Of a DNA stretch of 25,974 nt, positions 8,389 through 16,900 are shown in pieces; the first letter of the stretch is position 1, and each line of letters starts with the position of its first letter. Below the pieces are notes generated by a model. The model ran no database searches. It had not been told where the DNA came from and saw nothing but the letters and a program-made list of their open reading frames with translations. The stretch spans positions 1-25,974 of the forward strand of contig CALEJD010000020.1 of NCBI GenBank assembly GCA_937898195.1, given 5' to 3'. Origin of the DNA: an uncultured Clostridia bacterium (GTDB lineage Bacteria; Bacillota; Clostridia; Oscillospirales; Acutalibacteraceae). The translations under genes and the position numbers were made by a program.

Positions 8389-10429
8389 ATTCACACCCCC
8401 TCTGCATCTCATTTAATTCTTTCAATATTTTTGAACTTGACAAGTCGGCTTTTTTGCCGTTGCCGTCAAAAATAAATGTTTCATTTTCTTTGCGGATAAG
8501 CCCTAATTCAACAAGCACATCAACAGACACTTGCATTGTGCAATATTTTTGAGTAGGACATTTCGCACGGATAAGCATAGTTTCAATATCGAAACTCCAG
8601 ATATTATATGATTTCAAAAAGTTAAATACGCCAAGTAAAAATTCTCTTGTCGGTGTTAAGAATTTTGCTTCTTGTGGGTTTAACTTTGCGCGTCTTTTAT
8701 ATTTTTCATAAAGCTCCATAGATTTAAAGAGATTTTCTTCGTCAACACCAGAAAAACGAATGTCACGAATTTGCACACTGGCTTTTATTTCACCACGGAA
8801 CTCATTTTTTTCAATTCTCACGGCAAGGTCAACAATATCACCCTCACGGAATGGGAAATCATTGAGACCGGCCCCAAATTTCATTGCAGTAAACTGTGTG
8901 TTTGCCTTTGTGAAACCAAGTCTTAAATGCTTGCCCTCACCAACAGGTTGAATAGAAGACAGGCGCACACCAAATATACCGAAAAGTGGTTGTGGATTAC
9001 CTGCACCAAAGGGTTCAAGTGTTTCTAATGATTCAACAAGTGAAGCGTTGATATATGCTGGATTTAATTTGCAGTCCAACATTAAAGTTGGCACAGCATC
9101 TTCAATAGTCTTTGCATATTCGTTGATTGAAATGAAGAAGTTCTCAACATTTTCTCTCTTTATGCCAAGTCCCGCAGCCATAGTGTGCCCACCAAAATGA
9201 GTGAGCATATCTTCGCAAGACTTAATAGCATCATAAACCGAAAATCCGTCAATGCTTCGAGCAGAGCCCGTGCCCTCATCACCATCAAAAGTGATTACGA
9301 TTGTAGGTTTGCCATATTTTTCAGTAATTCTCGCAGCAACAATACCGATAACACCGTGATGCCAACCTTCACCACAAACAACGATTACTTTTGAATGTTT
9401 AAGCATCTCGTTTGACTCAATGTGTTTAACGGCTGCTTCCATAATCTCATTTTCAAAATCGTGTCGTTTGCGATTACAAATATCAACCTGCTCGGCAACA
9501 TCGAGAGCCATTTTTAAATCTTCACAAAGCAAAAGTTTAAGAGCAGTTTCAGCGGACTCAATTCGCCCTGCTGCATTAATCCTAGGTGCTAATGAATATG
9601 TTACGCCAACTGCATTAAGTGGCTTTTCGCTGACCCCTGCAATCTGACGAAGCGCATTGACACCGTTGCAAGGATTTGTATTAATTTTTGAAACACCATA
9701 TTTCACGATTGCTCGGTTTTCGTCTTTTAAATCAACAACATCAGCAACTGTGCCTATTGCTATTATATCTGCATAATCATTCAATATTTCAGAATAGTCA
9801 CCTTTTTCTAATGCGCAGACAACCTTGAATGCGACGCCAACACCTGCCCAGTCTTTAAAGTGGAGATTGCAATCTTCTCTGTGTGGGTCAACAACCGCGA
9901 CAGCATCTGGCAAGGTATCCCCTACTTTATGGTGGTCAGTTACAACGCAGTCTATGGCGAGAGTTTTTGCATATTCTATTTCTTCAATTGCAGAAATTCC
10001 GTTATCAACAGTAACAATCAATTTAACGCCCTGATTAGAGAGCTTTTCAATAGCAGAGCAGTTCATTCCATAACCCTCTGACACTCGGTCAGGGATATAA
10101 TACATTACATCTGCACCACGGGATTTAAGATATGAATACATAAGTGTTGTTGATGTTACACCATCGGCATCATAGTCACCAAAAACACAGATTTTCTCAC
10201 TATTTTCAATTGCCTTTTCTATTCTCTCAACTGCTTTGTCCATATCAGTAATAAGATATGGGTCACAGAAGCAGAAATCGGGCTCAAAAAATTCTTCAAC
10301 ATCTTCATAGTCAGTAATGCCACGGGATGCTAAAATCAAAGACACAAAGGGGTCAAGACTATGACTCTCAGCAACCTGTGCTGCAAGGTCTTTATCAATA
10401 TGCGCTGTTAACCATTTTTTACGGCTCAT
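8378..10429 (-). CDS. recJ: single-stranded-DNA-specific exonuclease RecJ
   Basis: RecJ degrades single-stranded DNA 5' to 3' in recombination and mismatch or base-excision repair. The 683-residue protein has the DHH phosphoesterase motifs FGDYDADG (Asp85, Asp87, Asp89), VDNG (141-144) and VTDHH (163-167), then the DHHA1 motif GGHTMAAG near residue 415, and an OB-like region after that. A C-terminal extension of about 100 residues follows, as in many Firmicute RecJ proteins. The ATG at 10429 has AAAGGAG upstream. This is the first gene of the long minus-strand operon, with the promoter at 10475-10503. The stop codon lies inside the rel start region, so translation of rel may be coupled to it. 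Confidence 0.96.
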   Translation of the reverse strand: MSRKKWLTAHIDKDLAAQVAESHSLDPFVSLILASRGITDYEDVEEFFEPDFCFCDPYLITDMDKAVERIEKAIENSEKICVFGDYDADGVTSTTLMYSYLKSRGADVMYYIPDRVSEGYGMNCSAIEKLSNQGVKLIVTVDNGISAIEEIEYAKTLAIDCVVTDHHKVGDTLPDAVAVVDPHREDCNLHFKDWAGVGVAFKVVCALEKGDYSEILNDYADIIAIGTVADVVDLKDENRAIVKYGVSKINTNPCNGVNALRQIAGVSEKPLNAVGVTYSLAPRINAAGRIESAETALKLLLCEDLKMALDVAEQVDICNRKRHDFENEIMEAAVKHIESNEMLKHSKVIVVCGEGWHHGVIGIVAARITEKYGKPTIVITFDGDEGTGSARSIDGFSVYDAIKSCEDMLTHFGGHTMAAGLGIKRENVENFFISINEYAKTIEDAVPTLMLDCKLNPAYINASLVESLETLEPFGAGNPQPLFGIFGVRLSSIQPVGEGKHLRLGFTKANTQFTAMKFGAGLNDFPFREGDIVDLAVRIEKNEFRGEIKASVQIRDIRFSGVDEENLFKSMELYEKYKRRAKLNPQEAKFLTPTREFLLGVFNFLKSYNIWSFDIETMLIRAKCPTQKYCTMQVSVDVLVELGLIRKENETFIFDGNGKKADLSSSKILKELNEMQRGCEYGN

Positions 10430-10474
10430 AAGTCTTGCTCCTTTCCTAAAAACTCAATATTTTTCTAAATTAAA

Positions 10475-10503
10475 ATTATATCATTAAAATGTCTATATTT
10501 CAA
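10475..10503 (-). promoter_or_regulatory. sigma-A promoter of the recJ-rel-dtd operon
   Basis: Read on the minus strand: a -35 TTGAAA (10503-10498), a 17-nt spacer and a perfect -10 TATAAT (10480-10475). The predicted start point near 10468 gives a leader of about 40 nt before recJ. No other comparably good promoter was noticed between here and HU, so it may drive the whole nine-gene block. The -35 box sits 10 nt from the hairpin at 10514 that begins the neighbouring repeat element. Confidence 0.8.
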
Positions 10504-10513
10504 GGGTTTACGT

Positions 10514-10535
10514 GACAATTGCAGGCACAATTGTC
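10514..10535. repeat. perfect 8-bp hairpin at the edge of the ATATCGA element
   Basis: GACAATTG (10514-10521) and CAATTGTC (10528-10535) form a perfect 8-bp stem around the loop CAGGCA. It abuts the first ATCGATAT unit at 10536 directly, so it is probably part of the same element. There is no U tract on either strand, so it is not a terminator. Confidence 0.75.
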
Positions 10536-10709
10536 ATCGATATAAATCTCTTCGAGATTTTCGATATATGTTATCACATTCGATATGTGCTACGCACTCG
10601 ATATGTTCACTTCGTGAACAAGATTTATATCATATCGAGTTTGAGTGTTAACGAAAACATATCGATTTTACAAAGTAAAAATATCGAGCAATCAAAGATT
10701 GCATATCGA
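10536..10709. repeat. nested inverted-repeat array of TCGATAT/ATATCGA units with hairpin arms
   Basis: Four TCGATAT units (10537, 10561, 10580 and 10598) are followed by four ATATCGA units (10632, 10659, 10681 and 10703). Each left unit is the exact reverse complement of its partner on the right, so the array can fold into one segmented central stem. Most gaps between units are themselves hairpins: AAATCTC-TTC-GAGATTT, ATGT-TATC-ACAT, GTGC-TAC-GCAC and GTTCAC-TTC-GTGAAC on the left; TTTTAC-AAA-GTAAAA and GCAATC-AAA-GATTGC on the right. The remaining right gap (10639-10658) is a degenerate GTTT...AAAC arm. There is no credible ORF; a short plus-strand frame across it is an artefact. The architecture suggests a MITE-like or structured-RNA repeat family. 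I recall similar arrays between genes of gut Clostridia but cannot verify this here. Confidence 0.85.
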
Positions 10710-10752
10710 CAAAAAATAAAGAAAAATTTAATTTATCGATGTGGTTTAGCAT

Positions 10753-10783
10753 AAAAAGCACCCCACAAATTGTGAGATGCTTT
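10753..10783 (-). terminator. rho-independent terminator of the glycosyltransferase gene
   Basis: Read on the minus strand, AAAGCA pairs with TGCTTT and the inner part pairs CACAA with TTGTG, with two G-T wobbles in between. This gives a stem of about 14 bp with a 1-3 nt loop, followed by a T run (10757-10753). It starts 3 nt after the glycosyltransferase stop codon and separates that gene from the recJ operon. Confidence 0.75.
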
Positions 10784-10786
10784 GAG

Positions 10787-11722
10787 TTATTTTTCATTCT
10801 TTTCTTCTTTTGTCTTTTTTGAAATTATATATCGGGGTCTGCCTTTGACTTCTTCATAAATTCTTGCGATATAATAACCGATTATTCCAAGTGCCATCAT
10901 AAGACTTCCGCCGATTAAAAGCAAAAGCAAAATAACCGTTGTAAAGCCTTCTGCTGATTGTCCTAACAAGAAGCGCACAAGTGTCTGAATTGACATACCT
11001 GCCAAGAAAATAAGCAGAATGCTACCGAATACAGTTATCAGTTGCAACGGCGCAGTTGTAAATGATGTTACATTTGAAATTGCATATTTTGTAAGCCCTT
11101 TAAGACTCCATTTGCTCTTTCCGTTTTCTCGGTCACGAACTTCAAATTCCACTTGGGTTGATTTAAAGCCAGACCAGAATGAAAGTGCTCTGAAAAATGT
11201 ATTTCTTTCAGGCAAAGCGAGTAATGTGTCAATAACTTTTCTGTCAATGAGTTTAAAGTCAGATGTTGACTGCATATCAACGCCGATAAAATAACTCATA
11301 AGTTTATAAAAGCTCTTTGCGAAAAGTTTATAGAAAACAGATTCGTTGCCACGGTCTGATTTCACACCCTCAACGATTTCAAATCCCTCTTGCCAAAGAG
11401 AATACATCTCGATAATCTTTTCGGGTGGAAATTGCAAATCACAGTCGAGAATAACTGCACAATCGCCCTTTGCCTCTTTAAGACCTGCATAAATTGCTGC
11501 TTCTTTGCCGAAATTACGACTGAATGTAAGCCCTTTGACTTCGCTATATTTCTCGCTACATTCACAGATTTTCTCAAAAGTTTTATCTTTTGAGCCATCG
11601 TCAACAAAAATCAATTCACAAGGAATATTTTCATCTTTGAGAAGTTTTGTGACAGTTTCTGTTGCAAGTTCAATATTCAATTCTTCGTTATATGACGGAA
11701 TAATTACTGAAAGCACTAACAC
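10787..11722 (-). CDS. GT2 family glycosyltransferase, membrane-anchored, polyprenyl-phosphate sugar transferase type
   Basis: A 311-residue GT-A fold enzyme. The N-terminal SVIIPSYNEE, the nucleotide-binding DDGS (41-44) and the metal-binding DCD (93-95, in DCDLQFPPE) place it in GT2. A core of about 220 residues is followed by two strongly hydrophobic segments (about 230-255 and 266-292) and a lysine-rich tail, the layout of DPM1/GtrB-like enzymes that load a sugar onto undecaprenyl phosphate at the cytoplasmic face. The sugar and the acceptor cannot be read from sequence. The start is a GTG at 11722 with GGAG only 4 nt upstream; a second GTG two codons later has better spacing, so the exact start is open. 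It has its own promoter and terminator and so forms a single-gene unit. Confidence 0.85.
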   Translation of the reverse strand: MLVLSVIIPSYNEELNIELATETVTKLLKDENIPCELIFVDDGSKDKTFEKICECSEKYSEVKGLTFSRNFGKEAAIYAGLKEAKGDCAVILDCDLQFPPEKIIEMYSLWQEGFEIVEGVKSDRGNESVFYKLFAKSFYKLMSYFIGVDMQSTSDFKLIDRKVIDTLLALPERNTFFRALSFWSGFKSTQVEFEVRDRENGKSKWSLKGLTKYAISNVTSFTTAPLQLITVFGSILLIFLAGMSIQTLVRFLLGQSAEGFTTVILLLLLIGGSLMMALGIIGYYIARIYEEVKGRPRYIISKKTKEEKNEK

Positions 11723-11750
11723 TTCACTCCAAAATATTGATAACTATTTA

Positions 11751-11779
11751 AATATATCATTGAAACCTTGTTTTGTCAA
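11751..11779 (-). promoter_or_regulatory. sigma-A promoter of the glycosyltransferase gene
   Basis: Read on the minus strand: a perfect -35 TTGACA (11779-11774), a 17-nt spacer and a -10 TATATT (11756-11751). The start point is expected near 11744, about 20 nt before the GTG start. It is arranged back to back with the glmU promoter, the two -35 boxes being 23 nt apart. Confidence 0.75.
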
Positions 11780-11802
11780 TGAAACCCACAGTCAAAAAAG
11801 TG

Positions 11803-11831
11803 TTGAAATTGCTTTAGTTTTATGATAATAT
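11803..11831 (+). promoter_or_regulatory. sigma-A promoter of the glmU-pth-mfd operon
   Basis: A -35 TTGAAA (11803-11808), a 17-nt spacer and a -10 TAATAT (11826-11831). The predicted start near 11838 gives a leader of about 30 nt containing the ribosome binding site GGGGGT shortly before the glmU ATG. It diverges from the glycosyltransferase promoter. Confidence 0.7.
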
Positions 11832-11869
11832 TTATTTAATTATATATACTTTATATTGGGGGTATATTT

Positions 11870-13273
11870 ATGAACAGAAACGGCTTGGCAATTATTATGG
11901 CAGGTGCTACCGGCACACTTCTAAAATCAGGAATGCCATCAGTTATGGCTGAAGTTATGGGCAAACCGCTTGTTGGTTGTGTTGCGTCATCTGTTATAAG
12001 TTCAGGAATTAAAAAAATTGTGACAGTTATTCCAGCGAAAGACAGTTATATCAAGAATTATCTTGCAAAGACTTTTCCTGAAAATTATATTGATACAGTT
12101 GAGCAAGAAACTCCACTTGGTACTGCTCACGCTGTTATGCAAGCACTCCCATATATTGAAGAAATCGCAAAAGAAGATGGTCATGTGCTCATCTTAAACG
12201 GTGACACTCCTTTCCTTGATGCTAACACAATTCACGGTGCGTTCACTCATCACCTTGCATCACATAATGACATTACAGTTATTACTGCAATTGTGGGTAA
12301 ACCTTTTGGCTACGGCAGAATTATCCGCAACACTTCAAGGGATTTTGTCGGCATTATTGAAGAACAAGATGCAGACAGCGATGTTAAGAGAATAAATGAA
12401 ATTTCATCAGGTACTTTCTGGTTCAAAGCATCAAAACTTAGAGATATTTTAAATCAGCTTCCACCAAGAGCAAACGGACATTATAACCTTGTTGATGCAG
12501 TTTCAATTCTCATTGAACTTGGCGCAAAAGCAGACACATTCTTCGCCCCTCGCTCTGATATTATCTTGGGTGCAAACAACAGATTGCAACTTATGGAACT
12601 TAACACCTATGCTAAAATGCAAGAAATTGAGTTCCACCTTTCTGCAGGTGTTAATATTCCTTATGCTGACGGCGTTATTATTGAGCCTGGTGTTGAAATC
12701 GGTATTGATACTCAGATTTTGCCTAATACAATTATCAAGGGTAACACAAAAATCGGCAAAAATTGCGTAATTGGTCCTAACTCAATTATCAGCGATAGTG
12801 TTATTGAAGATAACGCAAAACTCAACAATGTTCAATGCTATCAGTCAACTGTTAAAAGTGGTGCTGATATTGGTCCTTTTGTGCATATCAGACCTAATTC
12901 AGTTGTGGGTGACAATGTTCATCTTGGCAACTTTGTTGAAGTTAAAAACTCAAAAATCGACGAAGGCACAAAGGTTTCTCACCTTACCTATGTTGGTGAC
13001 GCAGATGTTGGCAAGCGCGTAAACTTTGGTTGTGGCACAGTTACAGTAAACTATGACGGACGAAACAAGCACCGCACAGTTATTGGTGACGATGTGTTTA
13101 TCGGATGCAACACAAATCTTATTGCACCTGTAGAAATCGGTGACGGCGCTTATACTGCTGCAGGCTCAACAATCACAGAAGATGTGCCTGAAGATTCACT
13201 TGGAATCGCAAGAGCAAAACAGGTCAACAAAATTGGTTGGCGCATTGCAAATAAAGACAAATACTCAAAATAA
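11870..13273 (+). CDS. glmU: bifunctional UDP-N-acetylglucosamine pyrophosphorylase/glucosamine-1-phosphate N-acetyltransferase, with an atypical uridylyltransferase active site
   Basis: GlmU acetylates glucosamine-1-phosphate and couples it to UTP, making UDP-GlcNAc for peptidoglycan. The 467-residue length and the two-domain plan are normal: a nucleotidyltransferase domain (about 1-240) and a left-handed beta-helix of hexapeptide repeats (about 260-455). The acetyltransferase site is complete by comparison with E. coli: Arg341, Lys359, His371, Tyr374, Asn385 and Lys400. The other half is odd. The signature loop, normally of the form AAGxGTRM..PK, reads MAGATGTLLKSGMPS: it is one residue longer, with Leu17 in place of the essential Arg and Ser24 in place of Lys. 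Pro82 replaces a conserved Gln and Ser179 a conserved Asn. The metal ligands Asp112 and the NNRLQL asparagines are kept. First gene of its operon; prs, often next to glmU, is missing. Confidence 0.9.
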   Translation: MNRNGLAIIMAGATGTLLKSGMPSVMAEVMGKPLVGCVASSVISSGIKKIVTVIPAKDSYIKNYLAKTFPENYIDTVEQETPLGTAHAVMQALPYIEEIAKEDGHVLILNGDTPFLDANTIHGAFTHHLASHNDITVITAIVGKPFGYGRIIRNTSRDFVGIIEEQDADSDVKRINEISSGTFWFKASKLRDILNQLPPRANGHYNLVDAVSILIELGAKADTFFAPRSDIILGANNRLQLMELNTYAKMQEIEFHLSAGVNIPYADGVIIEPGVEIGIDTQILPNTIIKGNTKIGKNCVIGPNSIISDSVIEDNAKLNNVQCYQSTVKSGADIGPFVHIRPNSVVGDNVHLGNFVEVKNSKIDEGTKVSHLTYVGDADVGKRVNFGCGTVTVNYDGRNKHRTVIGDDVFIGCNTNLIAPVEIGDGAYTAAGSTITEDVPEDSLGIARAKQVNKIGWRIANKDKYSK

Positions 13274-13285
13274 AGGAAATAAGAT

Positions 13286-13900
13286 ATGTTCAACAGATTC
13301 AGAAGACAGACAAGCACAGCGCCTACGGGTACGCCTGAGTATCTTGTTGTGGGACTTGGAAACCCCGGCAACAAATATACTTATACACGACACAACTCAG
13401 GTTTTTTGTGCTTGGATATGCTTTCAGATAAATTAAATATAAGAATTGACAGACTCAAATTCAAATCTCTTATCTGTGACACCACTATCAACGGTCACAG
13501 ATGTATTGTGATGAAGCCACAGACCTTTATGAACAATAGTGGTGAAGCCGTTAGAGAATGTGCAGCATTTTATAAAATTCCCGCAGAAAAGGTTATTGTA
13601 ATCTATGATGACATTTCTCTTGATGTGGGTAAACTTCGAATTAGAAGAAAAGGTACTGATGGCGGTCACAACGGAATAAAGAGTATTATTTATCACTTAA
13701 ATTCTGACCAATTTCCAAGAATTAAATTAGGATGTGGTAAAAAGCCACACCCTGACTATGACCTTATTGATTGGGTAATTTCAGAATTCAAAAAAGACGA
13801 GTTAAAAGCGCTTGAGCCTGCACTCAGTAATGCTTGCAAGGCTCTCGAGCTTATGCTTGATAATAACATAGAAAAGGCAATGAACTTATATAATAGTTGA
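13286..13900 (+). CDS. pth: peptidyl-tRNA hydrolase
   Basis: Pth cleaves peptidyl-tRNA dropped by stalled ribosomes, recycling the tRNA. The 204-residue protein contains the family motifs GLGNPG (Asn26), TRHNSGF (catalytic His36), a conserved MKPQTFMNNSG stretch (76-86), YDDISLD (Asp108) and GGHNG (126-130). About 15 residues precede the usual start of the fold; this extension is basic and unstructured-looking. No in-frame ATG closer to the fold was found, and AAAGGA lies upstream of the chosen ATG. It is 12 nt after glmU and 10 nt before mfd, matching the conserved glmU-pth-mfd order of Firmicutes. Confidence 0.96.
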   Translation: MFNRFRRQTSTAPTGTPEYLVVGLGNPGNKYTYTRHNSGFLCLDMLSDKLNIRIDRLKFKSLICDTTINGHRCIVMKPQTFMNNSGEAVRECAAFYKIPAEKVIVIYDDISLDVGKLRIRRKGTDGGHNGIKSIIYHLNSDQFPRIKLGCGKKPHPDYDLIDWVISEFKKDELKALEPALSNACKALELMLDNNIEKAMNLYNS

Positions 13901-13910
13901 GGCAAAAACT

Positions 13911-16900
13911 ATGTCCGCATTTACAAATGCAATTAAAAATTCTGCAGAATTTCAAGGTGTGCTGAACAGCTTAAAAAAAGGATTTCTTCCGCAAGGTATC
14001 TTGGGATTAACACCCGTTCAAAAGGCACATACAATTTCTGCGTTAGTGGGGGGTCTTGAAAAAAAGGCCCTTGTTGTCGTGCCCGATGATGCAACTGCTG
14101 TGCGACTTTGTGAAGATTTGACCGCTTTCGGCGTGTCTGCTTTGCAATATCCGTCACGCAGTTTTTCTTTTTATACAACCGACTCACAGAGCTATGAATA
14201 TGAACAAAAAAGAATAAAAGTTCTTCGCCGAATGCTCGATAACCGTTGCGATATTGTGGTAGCAAGTGCAGAGGCATCAGTTTCATATACCGTGCCACCC
14301 GAAATATTAAGACAAAAGAGTGTCCTTTTAAAGAAAAACGAAGAAACAACTCTTGAAAATATAATTATGTCTTTAAACTGTGCGGGATATACCCGAGTTG
14401 ACGCAGTTGAGGGCGTTGGGCAGTTTTCTGTCCGTGGTGGTATTGTTGACTTCTTCTCCCCTGACGATGAAGAGCCTGTGCGTATTGAACTCTGGGGTGA
14501 CACAGTTGACACAATGTGCCGTTTTGACATAGTGTCGCAAAGACGAACAGTTAATATTGACGAGATTTTAATTGCACCATCAAAAGAGATTATTATTGAT
14601 AATCCACAAGAATTAATAGAGAAAATCGAGAAACTTGGCAACTCAATAAGAGGCAAGAAAACTGATATTATCCGTGAAAAGCTCTATTCTGATATTGACC
14701 GTCTTAAAGGTGGTTTATCCGTTGGCTCTGCTGACAAATATCTACCACTTATCTATTCCCCTGCCACTATTTTCGACTATGCAAAGGATTATCTTCTCTT
14801 CTGCTTTGAAACGGCTGGAATCAAAGAAAAAGTTTCATCATCACAAAAACTTTTATATGAAGACATCAAGGCTTGTGTTGATGATGGTACACTTTGCAAA
14901 GGACTTGACAAATTCACTCTTACATTTAATGAGTTAGTTGAGAAATATGAGCAATTCGGCGCAACTTATGTTGATAATTTTGCTCGTGGTAGCTTTGATA
15001 CACCTGTAAAATCACTCACCACATTCAATGGTGGCACTTTGCCTATCTGGAACGGCAAACTTGATGTGCTTATGGAAGACCTTAAACCCGTTTTGTCAAA
15101 AGACAGCACAGTTATTGTCTTTGCGGGTACTGAAAAAAGCGCTAAAAATCTTGCTGAAACTTTAACTGACGAAGATTTTACATCAGTTTATTTTTCACAC
15201 ATTCCTGCAAAATTTCCAAAGGGTGCAGTTTGTGTACTTGCGGGGTCACTCACATCAGGCTTTTCATTCCCACGAGAAAAACTCTATGTTTTCACATATT
15301 CAAAGGTTTATCAAACTAAGACAAAAAGACGAAATACAGGCTTTAAGGCAAGGGACACAATTCACTCTCTTGACGAACTCCGCAAGGGTGATTATATCGT
15401 CCATTCAATTCACGGTATTGGTATTTTTGACGGTGTTACTCAACTTGAAGCAAATAAAATTATAAAAGACTATATCAAAATCAAATATGCAAAGAGTGAT
15501 GTGCTCTATGTACCCGTCACTCAGCTTGATTTGGTATCAAAATATATTGGTCCACACGAAGACGACGGCAAGGTATTAAAGCTTAACCGTCTTGGCGGTG
15601 GTGAATGGGAAAAGACACGAAGCCGTGTCCGTTCTGCCGTCAAAGATATGGCAGACCAACTGATTAAACTTTATTCACAGCGTTTGCACAGTGAGGGTTA
15701 TGCATTCTCACCTGACATTGATATGCAATTGGACTTTGAGCGCCGTTTCGAGTTTGAAGAAACAGGCGACCAGTTGCGCAGTATTGACGAAATCAAGAAT
15801 GATATGGAAAAACCATATCCAATGGACCGTCTTCTTTGCGGTGACGTTGGATTTGGTAAAACAGAAGTGGCACTGAGAGCTGTTTTCAAATGTATTGCAG
15901 ATGGCAAACAATGTGCGATTTTAGTGCCAACAACTATTCTTGCACTTCAACATTATCAGACTATTTTAAAGCGTTTTGAAGGGTTCCCCATTGAAGCAGA
16001 AATGCTTTCTCGATTCAGGACACCAACTCAACGAGCAAAAATAATCAAGAGTATAAATGCAGGGTTTATTGACATTATCGTTGGTACTCATTCTCTTATT
16101 TCAAAGAATGTTAAATTCAAAGATTTAGGACTTTTAATTGTTGACGAAGAACAACGTTTCGGCGTTGCACAAAAAGAAAAACTTAAAGAGATGTTCCCGG
16201 GTGTTGATGTGCTCACGCTCTCTGCGACACCAATCCCCCGAACGCTTAATATGGCAATGTCGGGCATTCGTGATATGTCAGTTATTGAAGAAGCACCATC
16301 CGACCGTTTTCCTGTGCAGACCTATGTTGTTGAACACAATATGGCACTGCTTTGCGAGGCTATGGAAAAAGAGCTTCGCCGTGGTGGTCAGGTTTATTTC
16401 TTACACAACCGTGTTGAAACCATTGACGGTGTTGCACTCTCTATTCAAGAATTTTTGCCCGATGCACGCATTAAAACTGCTCACGGCAAAATGAATGAAG
16501 AAGAACTCAGCGAAATCTGGCGCGACCTTATGAATGGTGAAATTGACATCTTAGTCTGCACAACCATTATTGAAACAGGTGTTGATGTGCCCAATGCTAA
16601 CACATTGATTATTGAAGATGCTGACAAATTAGGTCTTGCACAGCTTCATCAGTTGCGTGGTCGTGTGGGAAGAAGTGCAAGAAGGGCAAGTGCATATCTC
16701 ACATATAAACGTGATAAAAACTTATCAGAAGTAGCCTATAAACGATTACAGGCAATTCGTGAATACACAGAATTCGGTTCAGGCTTTAAAATTGCTATGC
16801 GTGACCTTGAAATTCGTGGGGCTGGCAACCTTTTAGGCGCACAACAGCACGGGCACTTGGCATCAGTTGGCTATGATATGTATATGAAACTGTTAAGCGA

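Noticed and set aside
10512..10754. An 80-codon plus-strand frame between recJ and the glycosyltransferase
   Set aside because: It runs through the ATATCGA hairpin array; the residues are translated repeats with no ribosome binding site or family resemblance.
13933..14656. Minus-strand open frames of 138 and 154 codons inside mfd
   Set aside because: They are antisense shadows of a well-conserved gene, with no start signals or recognisable domains.
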